A stretch of 64,000 nucleotides of DNA, taken from NCBI GenBank assembly GCA_046349255.1, contig JAXMCR010000002.1, positions 496,001 through 560,000 on the forward strand, written 5' to 3'. Source of the stretch: DAIODI01 sp046349255. Its GTDB lineage: Bacteria > Pseudomonadota > Alphaproteobacteria > Rhizobiales > Aestuariivirgaceae. The notes below the pieces were generated by a model. That model was not told the origin of the DNA. It saw only the letters and a list, made by a program, of their open reading frames with translations, and made no database searches. How positions within the stretch are numbered: the stretch's first letter is position 1; each line of letters begins with the position of its first letter. A program made the position numbers and the translations under genes. Of the stretch, positions 1-9,195 are shown piece by piece.

Positions 1-346
1 TCGGGATGGTGAGGAGCGCAAAGTAGATTGGCCGCATACGGACGGTCTTGTTCAGCATCAGCGCGATGGCCAGCCCGAACACGAACTCTCCCGCCACCGT
101 CACGATCGAGTAGACGACGGTGAGCCACGTCGCTTCCCAGAAGTGCGGGTCCGACAGAACGGCCTGGAAATTGGCAAGGCCCTTGAACGGCAGCAGCGCG
201 GGATGCAGCAGGGTCTGCGACGACAGCGCCATCAGCACCGCGTAGACGAGCGGGAACCCCATGACGATGGCGAGCATCGCGAAGCCCGGGGCGGCGAAGG
301 CCCATCCGGTCTTCCACTCGCGGTCGAGGCGCTGGAGAAAGGTCAT
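1..346 (-). CDS. Sugar ABC transporter permease, MalF/UgpA type (partial)
   Basis: This is an inner-membrane permease subunit of a carbohydrate ABC importer, cut by the left window edge so that only about the first 115 residues are visible. The start ATG lies at 346. The visible part has the typical short cytoplasmic N-terminus, a first membrane helix (about residues 15-40), a periplasmic stretch with the 'FKGLANFQAVL' type motif seen in MalF-like permeases, and a second helix. The EAA loop that contacts the ATPase would lie outside the window. It follows the solute-binding protein gene on the same strand, separated by a strong hairpin, and would pair with the second permease at 1708-2505. 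Confidence 0.88.
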   Translation of the reverse strand, partial: MTFLQRLDREWKTGWAFAAPGFAMLAIVMGFPLVYAVLMALSSQTLLHPALLPFKGLANFQAVLSDPHFWEATWLTVVYSIVTVAGEFVFGLAIALMLNKTVRMRPIYFALLTIP

Positions 347-360
347 GCGGGAACGGGAAG

Positions 361-385
361 GCCCGGCGGCGGAGTGCCGCCGGGC
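361..385 (-). promoter_or_regulatory. Intercistronic hairpin between solute-binding protein and permease genes
   Basis: There is a perfect 10-bp inverted repeat: GCCCGGCGGC at 361-370 and its complement at 376-385, with a 5-nt loop. It sits in the 48-bp gap downstream of the solute-binding protein stop (395) and upstream of the permease start (346). No T-run follows on the minus strand, so it is not a classic terminator. In other ABC operons such hairpins protect the binding-protein mRNA and lower downstream expression; that role is inferred here. Confidence 0.6.
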
Positions 386-394
386 GTCGAGAGG

Positions 395-1672
395 TTACTT
401 CTTCAGGAGGTCGGCGAGGCCGTCGGCCGCCGCCTTCAGCGCGTCCTCGGGCTTCGCCTGGCCGCCCGCCGCCTGCTGCAGCTGGTTGCCGAGCACGTCC
501 TCGTACTGCGCGGAGTACGTGAAGATCGGGAACGACTTGCCGCTCGCCACGATCGCCAGCGCATCCTTGTAGTAGGGATACTTCGCGAGCACGTCCGGGT
601 TCTCGTAGACGTCGGCGCGCACCGGCGCATGGCCCTCGAGCGCGCGCTTCACCGAGATGTCCTTGCTCTGCACCCACTGGATGAACTTCCAGGCCGCTTC
701 CTGCGACTCGGCGGAAGTGTTCTTCGGGATGCCCCAGCCCCAGCCGCCGCTCTCGCCCGCGCCGCCCGGCATCACGGCGAGCTTCACCTTACCGGCCGCC
801 TTCGGGCACTTCTCGGCGTTGTCGACCTGCGGCAGCATCCACCAGTAGGTCACCATCGAGAACGCCTCGCCCGCGCACATCAGCCGCATGGTGTCGTCGA
901 GCGTGGCCGAGAGCGCGCCGGTCTGCGCGCCGTTCTTGATGTTGTCGATGTAGAGCGCGAGCGCCTTCTTGCCGGCGTCGCTGTCGAGCGTCACGTTGCC
1001 CTTGTCGTCCATGTACTCGCCGCCGGCGGCGAACAGGTAGTTCGAGAACTCCATGCTGTTCGGATCGCCGCGCTGGCCCTGCATCGCAGCGCCCGCGACG
1101 CCGGCGTTCGCCTTCATGAACTTCGAGATCTGCACGTATTCCTCGAGGCTCGTCGGGGCGGCGAGGTCCTTGCCGAACTGTGCCTTGTAGGCCTCCTTGA
1201 GCTTTGCGTCCTCGAGCAGGTCGGTGCGGTAGATGAGGCCCATCGAGTAGTTATACATCGGGATGAGCGACGTGTTCGTGGGCGTGCCGCCGAGCAGCGT
1301 GAAGGTCGACGGGATGAAGGCGGAGGTGTCGAACTTCGATCCCGCGATCAGCGGCGACAGGTCGACGAGCCAGCCGGCCTTCGGGAATTCGCCCGCCCAG
1401 AGGAAGTCGACCTCGAGCAGGTTGTAGTAGCTTTCGGGCGCGGTGAGCTGCGGCACGAGCTTGTCGTGCATGTCGCCGTAGCCGACCTTCTCGAACTCGA
1501 CCTTGATGCCGGTCGCCTTCTCGAACTCGGGCAACAGCCCCTCGATGATGTGGGTCTCCGGCACGTCCTCCATCAGCGCGTGCAGCGTCACGCCGTCGGC
1601 GCGCACGGTGGCAGAAGCGGCGAGCAGCGCCGTGAGGCTCGCTGCGGCCAAGATCGTCGAATACCGGGTCAT
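395..1672 (-). CDS. ABC transporter substrate-binding protein, family 1 (sugar/polyol)
   Basis: Periplasmic ligand-binding component of the sugar importer, 425 residues, the normal size for family 1 binding proteins. The start ATG at 1672 is preceded by AGGAGG five bases upstream, which rules out the much longer open frame. An N-terminal Sec signal peptide (about residues 1-25, ending near 'ASATVRA') precedes the mature protein, which begins with the typical beta-strand and 'LLPEFEKATGIKVEFEKV' segment. It lies between permease genes 1708-2505 and 1-346. The ligand cannot be read from the sequence; the neighbouring dehydrogenase and kinase suggest a sugar alcohol or rare sugar. Confidence 0.92.
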   Translation of the reverse strand: MTRYSTILAAASLTALLAASATVRADGVTLHALMEDVPETHIIEGLLPEFEKATGIKVEFEKVGYGDMHDKLVPQLTAPESYYNLLEVDFLWAGEFPKAGWLVDLSPLIAGSKFDTSAFIPSTFTLLGGTPTNTSLIPMYNYSMGLIYRTDLLEDAKLKEAYKAQFGKDLAAPTSLEEYVQISKFMKANAGVAGAAMQGQRGDPNSMEFSNYLFAAGGEYMDDKGNVTLDSDAGKKALALYIDNIKNGAQTGALSATLDDTMRLMCAGEAFSMVTYWWMLPQVDNAEKCPKAAGKVKLAVMPGGAGESGGWGWGIPKNTSAESQEAAWKFIQWVQSKDISVKRALEGHAPVRADVYENPDVLAKYPYYKDALAIVASGKSFPIFTYSAQYEDVLGNQLQQAAGGQAKPEDALKAAADGLADLLKK

Positions 1673-1707
1673 GGTTCCTCCTGTGGTTCTGATGACGTCG
1701 ACGAAGC

Positions 1708-2501
1708 TCATTTGACACTCCCGAAGGTGAGGCCCTGCACGATGAAACGCTGAATGAAGCGCGAGGCGACGATGAGCGGCAGGATCGCCAGCACCACGCC
1801 CGCGGACACCTTGCCGATCTGGATCCCGTTCGAGGTCTGGAGCGAGGCGAGCGCCACGGGGATCGTCGATGTCCGGGGTCCGGTGAGGACGAGCGCGAAC
1901 AGGAACTCGTTCCACGACAGGATGAAGCCGAGGACGCCGGCCGCCGCGATTCCCGGCAGCGACACCGGCAGCACGATGCGCCAGAACGCCTCCCAGGCGG
2001 TCGCCCCGTCCGTCATCGCCGCCCATTCGAGCTCGACCGGAATGCCCTCGAAGAAGCCCATCAGGATCCAGGCGAGGAACGGCATGTTGAGCGCGGCGTA
2101 GACCAGCATCAGCCCGGTGAGCGAATTGGTGAGGCCGACCGAGCGCAGGATCGCGAACGCCGGCAGCACCAGCGCGACGGGCGGCAGCATCTGCAGCGCC
2201 AGGACGAGGAAGCGGCCGAAGCGCCCGCCGGTCCGGAAGCGCGCAAAGGCGTACCCCATCGCGGCAGCGAACGGCAGGGCGAGCAGCACGGAGCCCAGCG
2301 CGACTATGATCGAGTTCATGTAGAACGTGCCGAAGCGGTTCTTCGTGAACAGCGTCTGGTAGTTCTCGAACGAGAGCTGCGGCAGGATATCGGGCGTGTA
2401 TGCCATGCTTTCCGGCACGAGACTCGTGCGCAGCACCCACAAGGGCGGCAGCAGGATCGCGATCACCGCAATCAACAGCCCCGCATGGATGCCGACGTTC
2501 T

Positions 2502-2505
<4 letters not shown>
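1708..2505 (-). CDS. Sugar ABC transporter permease, MalG type
   Basis: Second inner-membrane permease subunit, 265 residues with about six membrane helices. The cytoplasmic EAA loop is visible as 'EWAAMTDGATAWEAFWRIVLP'-type sequence near residues 165-185, which docks on the ATPase. The start is a GTG at 2503-2505 that overlaps the TGA of the ATPase gene, so the two are translationally coupled. Family assignment to the MalG/binding-protein-dependent transport permeases is firm, substrate unknown. Confidence 0.92.
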
Positions 2506-3632
<1,127 letters not shown>

Positions 3633-3695
3633 GCCGCCGCTCCGCAAGCACCTTCGCAAAATGCACAAAACCGCACACGTTTGCCGGCCGTACGA

Positions 3696-4481
3696 TCATG
3701 TCATGTACACCCCGCCGGTCACGTTGATGCCCTGCCCCGTCATGAACCGGGCGCTGTCGGAGCACAGGAACACGACGACGTCGGCGACGTCCTCGGGCGT
3801 CTCGAGCCGTCCGAGCGGCGTCTGGGCGACGTAGTCGGCGATCACCCGTTCCGGCGATACGCCACGCAGCGTCGCTTCCCACTCGACTTCGCGCGACTGC
3901 ATGCCGGTCTTGACGAAGCCCGGACACACGGCGTTGACCCGAATGCCTTTCGCCGCAAGTTCGCGTGCCAGCCCTTGCGTCCATCCGAGCACGGCGAACT
4001 TGCTCGCCGAATAGTGCGCGAGCAGCGGCGCGCCGACCTTGGCGGCCAGCGAGGCCGTGTTCACGATCACGCCCGCGCCTTTTGCCAGAAAATGCTTCGC
4101 TGCCAATTGGTTGGTGAGAAAAACGCCGCGGGCATTGACGTCGAAGTTGTAGTCCCACTCCTCGTCGGTCAGATCGACCGCGTGCTGCATCGTCGACACG
4201 CCCGCGTTGGCGATGAGGATGTCATAGCCGCCAAGCGCGCGCTCGACCGCGGCGAATGCCTCGGACACCGATGCACGCTTGCGCACGTCGATCGCCTGCG
4301 CGATGGCGCCGGAGCCGATTTCGGCGGCCGCCGTCTGCGCCGCGGGCAGGTTGATGTCGAGAACGGCCACCGTGACGCGCTGCGCCGCCAGTGCACTCGC
4401 GATCGCGCGGCCGATCCCGGTTGCCGCGCCGGTAACGATGGCGCGCCTGCCTGCGAGTTCCGGAAAGGACGGCGTGGCCAA
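3696..4481 (-). CDS. SDR family NAD(P)-dependent oxidoreductase (polyol dehydrogenase-like)
   Basis: Cytoplasmic short-chain dehydrogenase of 261 residues. The Rossmann motif 'VTGAATGIGRAIA' is near residues 15-27, the structural 'NAG' follows, then the catalytic Ser and the YxxxK motif 'YSASK', and the C-terminal 'GQGINVTGG' of classical SDRs. It probably oxidises the imported polyol or sugar to a keto-sugar for the kinase encoded across the divergent promoter. The start is proposed as TTG at 4481, preceded by AGGAG nine bases upstream. An upstream GTG at 4520 has no Shine-Dalgarno and falls inside the proposed operator. The large open frame running further upstream is antisense to the DeoR gene and is not real. 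Confidence 0.88.
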   Translation of the reverse strand: MATPSFPELAGRRAIVTGAATGIGRAIASALAAQRVTVAVLDINLPAAQTAAAEIGSGAIAQAIDVRKRASVSEAFAAVERALGGYDILIANAGVSTMQHAVDLTDEEWDYNFDVNARGVFLTNQLAAKHFLAKGAGVIVNTASLAAKVGAPLLAHYSASKFAVLGWTQGLARELAAKGIRVNAVCPGFVKTGMQSREVEWEATLRGVSPERVIADYVAQTPLGRLETPEDVADVVVFLCSDSARFMTGQGINVTGGVYMT

Positions 4482-4517
4482 GACGGGCGTCTCCTGTTGA
4501 GAGCCTTCATTTAAGGC

Positions 4518-4561
4518 CACAAAATCGAACAACGCAAACGGATTATATGTTTGATTTTGTG
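4518..4561. promoter_or_regulatory. Candidate DeoR-type operator in the divergent promoter region
   Basis: CACAAAATCGAA at 4518-4529 is matched by TTTGATTTTGTG at 4550-4561, an inverted repeat with 11 of 12 positions complementary and a 20-bp spacer. The spacer and flanks are AT-rich compared with surrounding DNA. It lies between the divergent SDR and DeoR genes, where an autoregulator controlling both arms would bind. Function is inferred from position and symmetry. Confidence 0.55.
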
Positions 4562-4613
4562 CGTTTGTCGCCGTACACTCGAACGGAACAACGACCGGGA
4601 ACCGAAGCACCCC

Positions 4614-5444
4614 ATGCCCCGCGCCTCCCATCGCAAGACTGCCACGACAGCGGAGCGGTCGCGGCCGCGCGTGCTGCCGGCGCTTCGGCATGCGCACATC
4701 CTGTCCGAGCTCGCGGCCTCCGGAGCCGTGCAGGTGAGCGCCGTCGCCGACGCGCTCGGGGTTTCGGAGATGACGGTGCGACGCGATCTCGTGGACCTCG
4801 AGGCGGCCGGCCGGCTCGTCCGCATCCATGGCGGCGCCGTCGATGTCGACCGCAACCGCGCCATCGAGTTCGACCGCGACGAGCCGGATTTCGAGGCGCG
4901 CCTCGAGCGCAATCGCGAGGCGAAGGAGGCGATCGCGCGGAAGGCTGCCGACCTCTGCCAGGGGTGCCGCACGGTCGCGCTCGACGTCGGCACGACCACC
5001 CACATCGTCGCGCGCGCCCTTGCCCAATCGTTCGCAAAGCTCTTCACCAACAGCCTGCGCATCGGCGCGGAGCTCGCCGCCGCAGGGCGGGAAGTCTACG
5101 TTCCGGGCGGCCGCGTTCGGGCGGGCGAGCTTGCCGTCGGCGGTTCGACGGCGGTGTCGCAGTTCCAGGCGCTGTGGTTCGACATCGCCTTCATCGGCGT
5201 CTCCGGGATCACGCCCGGCGGGCTCTACGACTATTCGTTCGAGGATGCAGACCTGAAGCGCGTCTACCTCGCCCGCTCCGGCATCCGCGCCGTCGTCTGC
5301 GACGCATCCAAGTTCGAGCGCATGTCGCTCGTCCACATCGGCGCGCTCAAGGACTTCGACGTGCTCGTCACCGACGCATCGCCACCGCCGCTGCTCAAGG
5401 CCGCGCTCGCCGAGGCGGGCGTGCGCCTCGAGATCGCCGGATAA
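4614..5444 (+). CDS. DeoR/GlpR family transcriptional regulator
   Basis: DNA-binding regulator of 276 residues. A DeoR-type winged helix-turn-helix spans about residues 28-75, with the hallmark 'SEMTVRRDLVDLEAAG' recognition helix. A phosphosugar-sensing ISOCOT-fold domain follows, with 'DVGTTTHIVARAL' and 'FTNSLRIGAEL'. Family members are usually repressors released by a phosphorylated sugar, which the FGGY kinase two genes downstream could supply. ATG 4614 is chosen because the preceding in-frame codons lie over the operator; the ribosome-binding site is weak. It heads the plus-strand arm and is divergent from the SDR/ABC arm. Confidence 0.92.
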   Translation: MPRASHRKTATTAERSRPRVLPALRHAHILSELAASGAVQVSAVADALGVSEMTVRRDLVDLEAAGRLVRIHGGAVDVDRNRAIEFDRDEPDFEARLERNREAKEAIARKAADLCQGCRTVALDVGTTTHIVARALAQSFAKLFTNSLRIGAELAAAGREVYVPGGRVRAGELAVGGSTAVSQFQALWFDIAFIGVSGITPGGLYDYSFEDADLKRVYLARSGIRAVVCDASKFERMSLVHIGALKDFDVLVTDASPPPLLKAALAEAGVRLEIAG

Positions 5445-5467
5445 CCCGTTCGTTAGGAGGTCTTTCC

Positions 5468-6271
5468 ATGGTCTTCGAGTTCTTCGGTGCGAAGAAGAAG
5501 GTCGTCATCGCGATGGCGCACATCGGCGCGCTGCCGGGCTCGCCGCTCTACGACGCCGACGGCGGCATGGAAAAGCTGATCGACGGGGTGTCGCAAGACA
5601 TCGAGAAGCTGATCGCCGGCGGGGTCGACGCCATCATGTTCGGCAACGAGAACGACCGGCCGTACCTCCTGAAGGCCTCCCCTGAGTCGCTCGCTGCGAT
5701 GACCGCCGTCGTGACCGCCGTGAAGCCGATGCTCAAGGTGCCATTCGGCGTGAACTACCTGTGGGATCCCTCGGCCAGCGTCGCGATGGCGGTGGCGACG
5801 GGCGCCTCCTTCGTGCGCGAGATCTTCACCGGCGTGTTCGCCTCCGACATGGGTGTGTGGGCGCCGGACGCGGCGACGCCCGCCCGCATGCGGCGCAACC
5901 TCGGCCGCCCGGACCTCAAGATGCTATTCAACATCAATGCCGAGTTCGCGCACTCCCTCGACCAGCGGCCGATCGAACTTCGCGCACGAAGCGCCGTGTT
6001 CTCATCGCTCGCCGATGCGATCCTCGTCTCCGGCCCGGTGACCGGCGAGCCCGCCGACCAGTCGCAGCTTCGGAAGGTGTGCGATGCCGTGAAGACGGTG
6101 CCGGTCTTCGCCAACACCGGCGTCAACATCGACAACGTCACGGCGACGCTCGAGATGGCGAGCGGCGTCGTCATCGGCACGCACTTCAAGGTCGACGGCA
6201 TCACCTGGAATGCAGTCGACGGCGAGCGGGTGAAGCGCTTCATGGACGTCGTCGAGAAGATCCGCCGGTAG
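5468..6271 (+). CDS. BtpA/SgcQ family TIM-barrel protein
   Basis: 267-residue protein of the BtpA family (PF03437-type). The conserved 'MAHIGALPGSPLY' segment near residues 16-28 and the GNENDRPY and PFGVNYLWDP stretches are visible. BtpA was named for photosystem I biogenesis in cyanobacteria, but homologues such as SgcQ sit in sugar operons and are predicted barrel enzymes of unresolved reaction. A strong TAGGAGG lies six bases before ATG 5468. The location between regulator and kinase makes a sugar-metabolic role much more likely than a photosynthetic one. Confidence 0.9.
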   Translation: MVFEFFGAKKKVVIAMAHIGALPGSPLYDADGGMEKLIDGVSQDIEKLIAGGVDAIMFGNENDRPYLLKASPESLAAMTAVVTAVKPMLKVPFGVNYLWDPSASVAMAVATGASFVREIFTGVFASDMGVWAPDAATPARMRRNLGRPDLKMLFNINAEFAHSLDQRPIELRARSAVFSSLADAILVSGPVTGEPADQSQLRKVCDAVKTVPVFANTGVNIDNVTATLEMASGVVIGTHFKVDGITWNAVDGERVKRFMDVVEKIRR

Positions 6272-6275
6272 CGCA

Positions 6276-7775
6276 ATGCCCTGCGTCCTCGGCCTCGACA
6301 TCGGGACGACGTCGACGATCGGCATTCTCGTCTCGATGCCCGATCGCATCCTTGCGACCGCCTCGCGGCCGGTGACGCTGTCGTCGCCGCACCCCGGCTG
6401 GGCCGAGGAAGATCCCGGCGAATGGTGGCGGAACGTCTGCGCCATCATTCGTGAATTGATCGATGCGGCGGAAATCGCACCGGCGGACATCGCCGCGATC
6501 GGCGTCACGGGGATGCTCCCCGCCGTCGTCCTCCTCGACGAGGCCGGCCACGTGCTGCGGCCGAGCATCCAGCAGAGCGACGGGCGCTGCGGCGCGGAGG
6601 TCGAGGCGCTGAAGCGCGAGGTCGACGAGGCGGCGTTCCTCAACAAGGCCGGCAATGGCGTCAACCAGCAGCTCGTCGCGGCGAAGCTGCGCTGGATCGC
6701 CCGCCACGAGCCCGGCGTGTTCCGCCGGATCGCCACGGTGTTCGGCTCCTACGACTTCATCAACTGGAAACTCACCGGCGAACGCGCCATCGAGCAGAAC
6801 TGGGCGCTCGAGGCAGGCTTCGTCGAGGTCGCGACACACCGTCTCGACGATACGTTGATTGCGCTCACCGGCCTGCCGCGCGCTGCGATCCCGCGCAAGA
6901 TCGGGTCGCACGAAATTCTAGGGCACGTTACGGCCGCGGCATCCGCCGAGACCGGCCTCGCGGCGGGGACGCCGGTTGTCGGCGGCGCGGCTGACATGAT
7001 CGCCTCCGCGCTCGCTGCGGGCATCGCGAAGCGGGGCGACATCCTCTTGAAATTCGGCGGTGCAATCGACGTGCTGGTCGCGACCGACAAGGCGGTGCCC
7101 GATCCCCGGATGTTTCTCGACTACCATCTCGTGCCCGGCCTCTTCATGCCGAACGGCTGCATGGCGACGGGCGGCTCCGGCCTCAACTGGTTCGCCAGCG
7201 CTTTTTGTGGCGGATTTCTCGCCACGGCCGCGGAGAACGGCCTGACGATCCACCAGTACATGGACCAGCTCGCCGCCGACATTGCCCCCGGGGCGGAGGG
7301 CCTGACCGTGCTTCCCTACTTCCTCGGCGAGAAGACCCCGATCCACGATCCTTCCGCGCGCGGCGTGTTCGACGGCCTCACCCTGTCCCATACGGCGGCA
7401 CACGTGTGGCGCGCGCTGCTCGAGGGGTATGCATACGCGATCCGGCACCACGTCGACGTGCTGCACGAGATGGGTCATGCGGCGACGAACGCCATCGCCT
7501 CGGACGGCGGCTCGAACAGTGCGCTCTGGATGCAGATCGTGGCCGACGTCCTCAAGCAGCCCGTGCAGCGACTCTCCGGCCATCCGGGCTCGTGCCTTGG
7601 CGCGGCATGGACGGCGGCCATCGGCGCCGGGCTCACCAACGACTGGGGCGGTGCGAATCGCTTCGTCTCGTTCGGCGAGCGGATCGAGCCGCGCCGCGAC
7701 ACGGCCGCGCTCTACGACCGCGGCTACGCGCGCTTCCGTGACCTCTACGACCGCCTCAAGGGGCGGGCGCCGTGA
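6276..7775 (+). CDS. FGGY-family carbohydrate kinase (xylulokinase-like)
   Basis: 499-residue cytoplasmic sugar kinase, the usual family length. The N-terminal phosphate-binding loop GLDIGTTST is at residues 6-14, the 'IGVTGMLPAVVLLD' segment follows, the likely catalytic Asp is D240 in GGAADMIASA, and the C-terminal 'SDGGSNSALWMQIVAD' ATP-site signature is intact. It starts 4 bp after the BtpA stop and its TGA overlaps the GTG of the HAD gene. It would phosphorylate the keto-sugar made by the SDR; whether the substrate is a ketopentose, a tetrulose or another polyol product cannot be told. Confidence 0.93.
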   Translation: MPCVLGLDIGTTSTIGILVSMPDRILATASRPVTLSSPHPGWAEEDPGEWWRNVCAIIRELIDAAEIAPADIAAIGVTGMLPAVVLLDEAGHVLRPSIQQSDGRCGAEVEALKREVDEAAFLNKAGNGVNQQLVAAKLRWIARHEPGVFRRIATVFGSYDFINWKLTGERAIEQNWALEAGFVEVATHRLDDTLIALTGLPRAAIPRKIGSHEILGHVTAAASAETGLAAGTPVVGGAADMIASALAAGIAKRGDILLKFGGAIDVLVATDKAVPDPRMFLDYHLVPGLFMPNGCMATGGSGLNWFASAFCGGFLATAAENGLTIHQYMDQLAADIAPGAEGLTVLPYFLGEKTPIHDPSARGVFDGLTLSHTAAHVWRALLEGYAYAIRHHVDVLHEMGHAATNAIASDGGSNSALWMQIVADVLKQPVQRLSGHPGSCLGAAWTAAIGAGLTNDWGGANRFVSFGERIEPRRDTAALYDRGYARFRDLYDRLKGRAP

Positions 7776-8398
7776 CGCTCGCCGCCGTCGCCTGGGATAT
7801 CGACGGTACGCTGGTCGACAGTGAGCCGCTGCACCATCGCGCGCTCGTCGCCGTGTCGGCCGGTTATGGTGTCGATCTCAGCGACCTGCCCGACCAGGCG
7901 TTCGTGGGCATCCACATCGGTGATGTGTGGACCATTCTCCGCCCACGCATGCCGGTCTCGCTTGACGAGTCGGAGTGGGTCCATGCGATCAACCGCTACT
8001 ACGTCGAGCATCGCCACGAACTCGTGATCACGCCGGGCGCGGTCGAAACGGTTCAGGCGCTCCATCGGCGCGGGGTGAAGCAGGCATGCGTGTCGAACTC
8101 GAACCGCATGATCGTCGACGCCAACCTCGATGCGATCGGCATCGCGCGGTGCCTGTCGTTCTCGCTCAGCCTCGACGACGTCGTGGCGGGCAAGCCTGAT
8201 CCTTACCCCTATGCCGAAGCCTGCCGCCGGCTTGCCGTTGCCCCGGCCGGCGTGATCGCCGTGGAAGACAGCGCGACCGGTCTCGCCTCCGCGCGCGCGG
8301 CGGGCTTAAGGCTCGCCGGCTTCGGACCGCACGTCGCAGACGATGCCGTCGACGTGCGCCTCAGGCGGCTTGATGAGCTCCTCGGCGTGGTGTTCTAG
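7772..8398 (+). CDS. HAD superfamily hydrolase, subfamily IA (beta-phosphoglucomutase/phosphatase-like)
   Basis: 208-residue HAD enzyme. Motif I is DIDGTLVDSE with nucleophile D9 and D11, motif II is 'CVSNSN', motif III is the Lys in 'AGKPDPYPY', and motif IV is 'VEDSATG'. The start is a GTG overlapping the kinase stop, so the two are coupled. The sequence resembles sugar phosphatases and beta-phosphoglucomutase-like proteins. Its role beside a kinase is unclear: it may remove a toxic or dead-end phosphosugar. The last 38 bp overlap the 3' end of the convergent gene at 8361-9101. Confidence 0.9.
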   Translation: MTLAAVAWDIDGTLVDSEPLHHRALVAVSAGYGVDLSDLPDQAFVGIHIGDVWTILRPRMPVSLDESEWVHAINRYYVEHRHELVITPGAVETVQALHRRGVKQACVSNSNRMIVDANLDAIGIARCLSFSLSLDDVVAGKPDPYPYAEACRRLAVAPAGVIAVEDSATGLASARAAGLRLAGFGPHVADDAVDVRLRRLDELLGVVF

Positions 8399-9101
8399 CG
8401 GGCCAATCAGGCAGAGCGTGGCGTCCGGACACGCCGAGCAGCAGCAGACCAGCCCCGAACAGGGCCACTGCGGGCGGCAGCGGAACGGCAGCGATCTGGC
8501 CGGTAATGCGCATGCCCGTAAGCGTCGGGTCGCTGGCCACGGAATCAATGACGCGGAAGTTGCCGTTTGGCGCCGTAGACCCACCTGCGACCGAGCGCGT
8601 GCCGACCTGCTGGATGCGGAACTCAACCGAGGACGTGACGACCGGAAGCTTGCCCAGGGTGACGACCGAGTTCAGCGTGCCGTTGGCCGTCGGCTGGGTG
8701 AACGTGTAGATCGCGTTACGGAAGCCGTCGAGCGAGGAGTATAGCGCGAGGACTCCGGGCCCCTGCGGGGACGAGCGCGTGGAGATGTAGAGGTTGTCGA
8801 GCGTCAACGCGTAGCCTGGCGTGACGCTGAAGCTGAACGTCACGTAGTCCGTCGCTTCGCCGGTCCAGCCCGTCGAAGCCAGCGTCGTTCCGCCGCCGGT
8901 CGAATTGAGACCCGTGCCGAGCAGGAGGTTGTTCGCCTTCACCTTGTCCGACGTCAGCGCCGCCGACGCGGCGATGGCAGCGCGGTTGCCCGACGTCGTC
9001 CCGATCTTCCAGCCGGCGATGGATGCAGCATGGGAGGATACTGCGAAACTCAGTGCAAGACACAAGCTAACAAGGAGTTGGATGAGCAGGCGGCAGGGCA
9101 T
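8361..9101 (-). CDS. Secreted protein with VPLPA-CTERM-like sorting tail
   Basis: 246-residue exported protein. A signal peptide covers about residues 1-25. The middle is rich in Ser, Thr and Gly and looks beta-rich, as in many PEP-CTERM exoproteins. Near the C-terminus VPLPP (residues 206-210) is followed by a hydrophobic helix 'AVALFGAGLLLLGVSGR', the architecture recognised by exosortases. Unusually the protein continues for about 18 residues past the expected basic end; a different reading frame at that spot stops almost at once, so a 3' frameshift is possible. No exosortase is encoded in the window. The function of the body is unknown. Confidence 0.82.
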   Translation of the reverse strand: MPCRLLIQLLVSLCLALSFAVSSHAASIAGWKIGTTSGNRAAIAASAALTSDKVKANNLLLGTGLNSTGGGTTLASTGWTGEATDYVTFSFSVTPGYALTLDNLYISTRSSPQGPGVLALYSSLDGFRNAIYTFTQPTANGTLNSVVTLGKLPVVTSSVEFRIQQVGTRSVAGGSTAPNGNFRVIDSVASDPTLTGMRITGQIAAVPLPPAVALFGAGLLLLGVSGRHALPDWPARTPRRGAHQAA

Positions 9102-9195
9102 GACGCTCTCGGATGCGGAGACCGCCGAGAGTTTCGCCCGATCACCGTCAAGATCGCCTGATCTCCCGGTCCTGCATTTGACTCAAATTGCGCCG

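Noticed and set aside
143..1753. Long plus-strand open frame (536 codons) opposite the sugar-binding protein gene
   Set aside because: Arg/His/Leu-rich composition typical of an antisense frame in GC-rich DNA; the minus strand carries a protein with signal peptide and strong ribosome-binding site.
4482..5336. Upstream extension of the SDR frame
   Set aside because: Runs antisense to the DeoR regulator gene and across the operator.
5468..6271. Photosystem I biogenesis role for the BtpA-family protein
   Set aside because: No photosynthesis gene is present; the context is a sugar operon.
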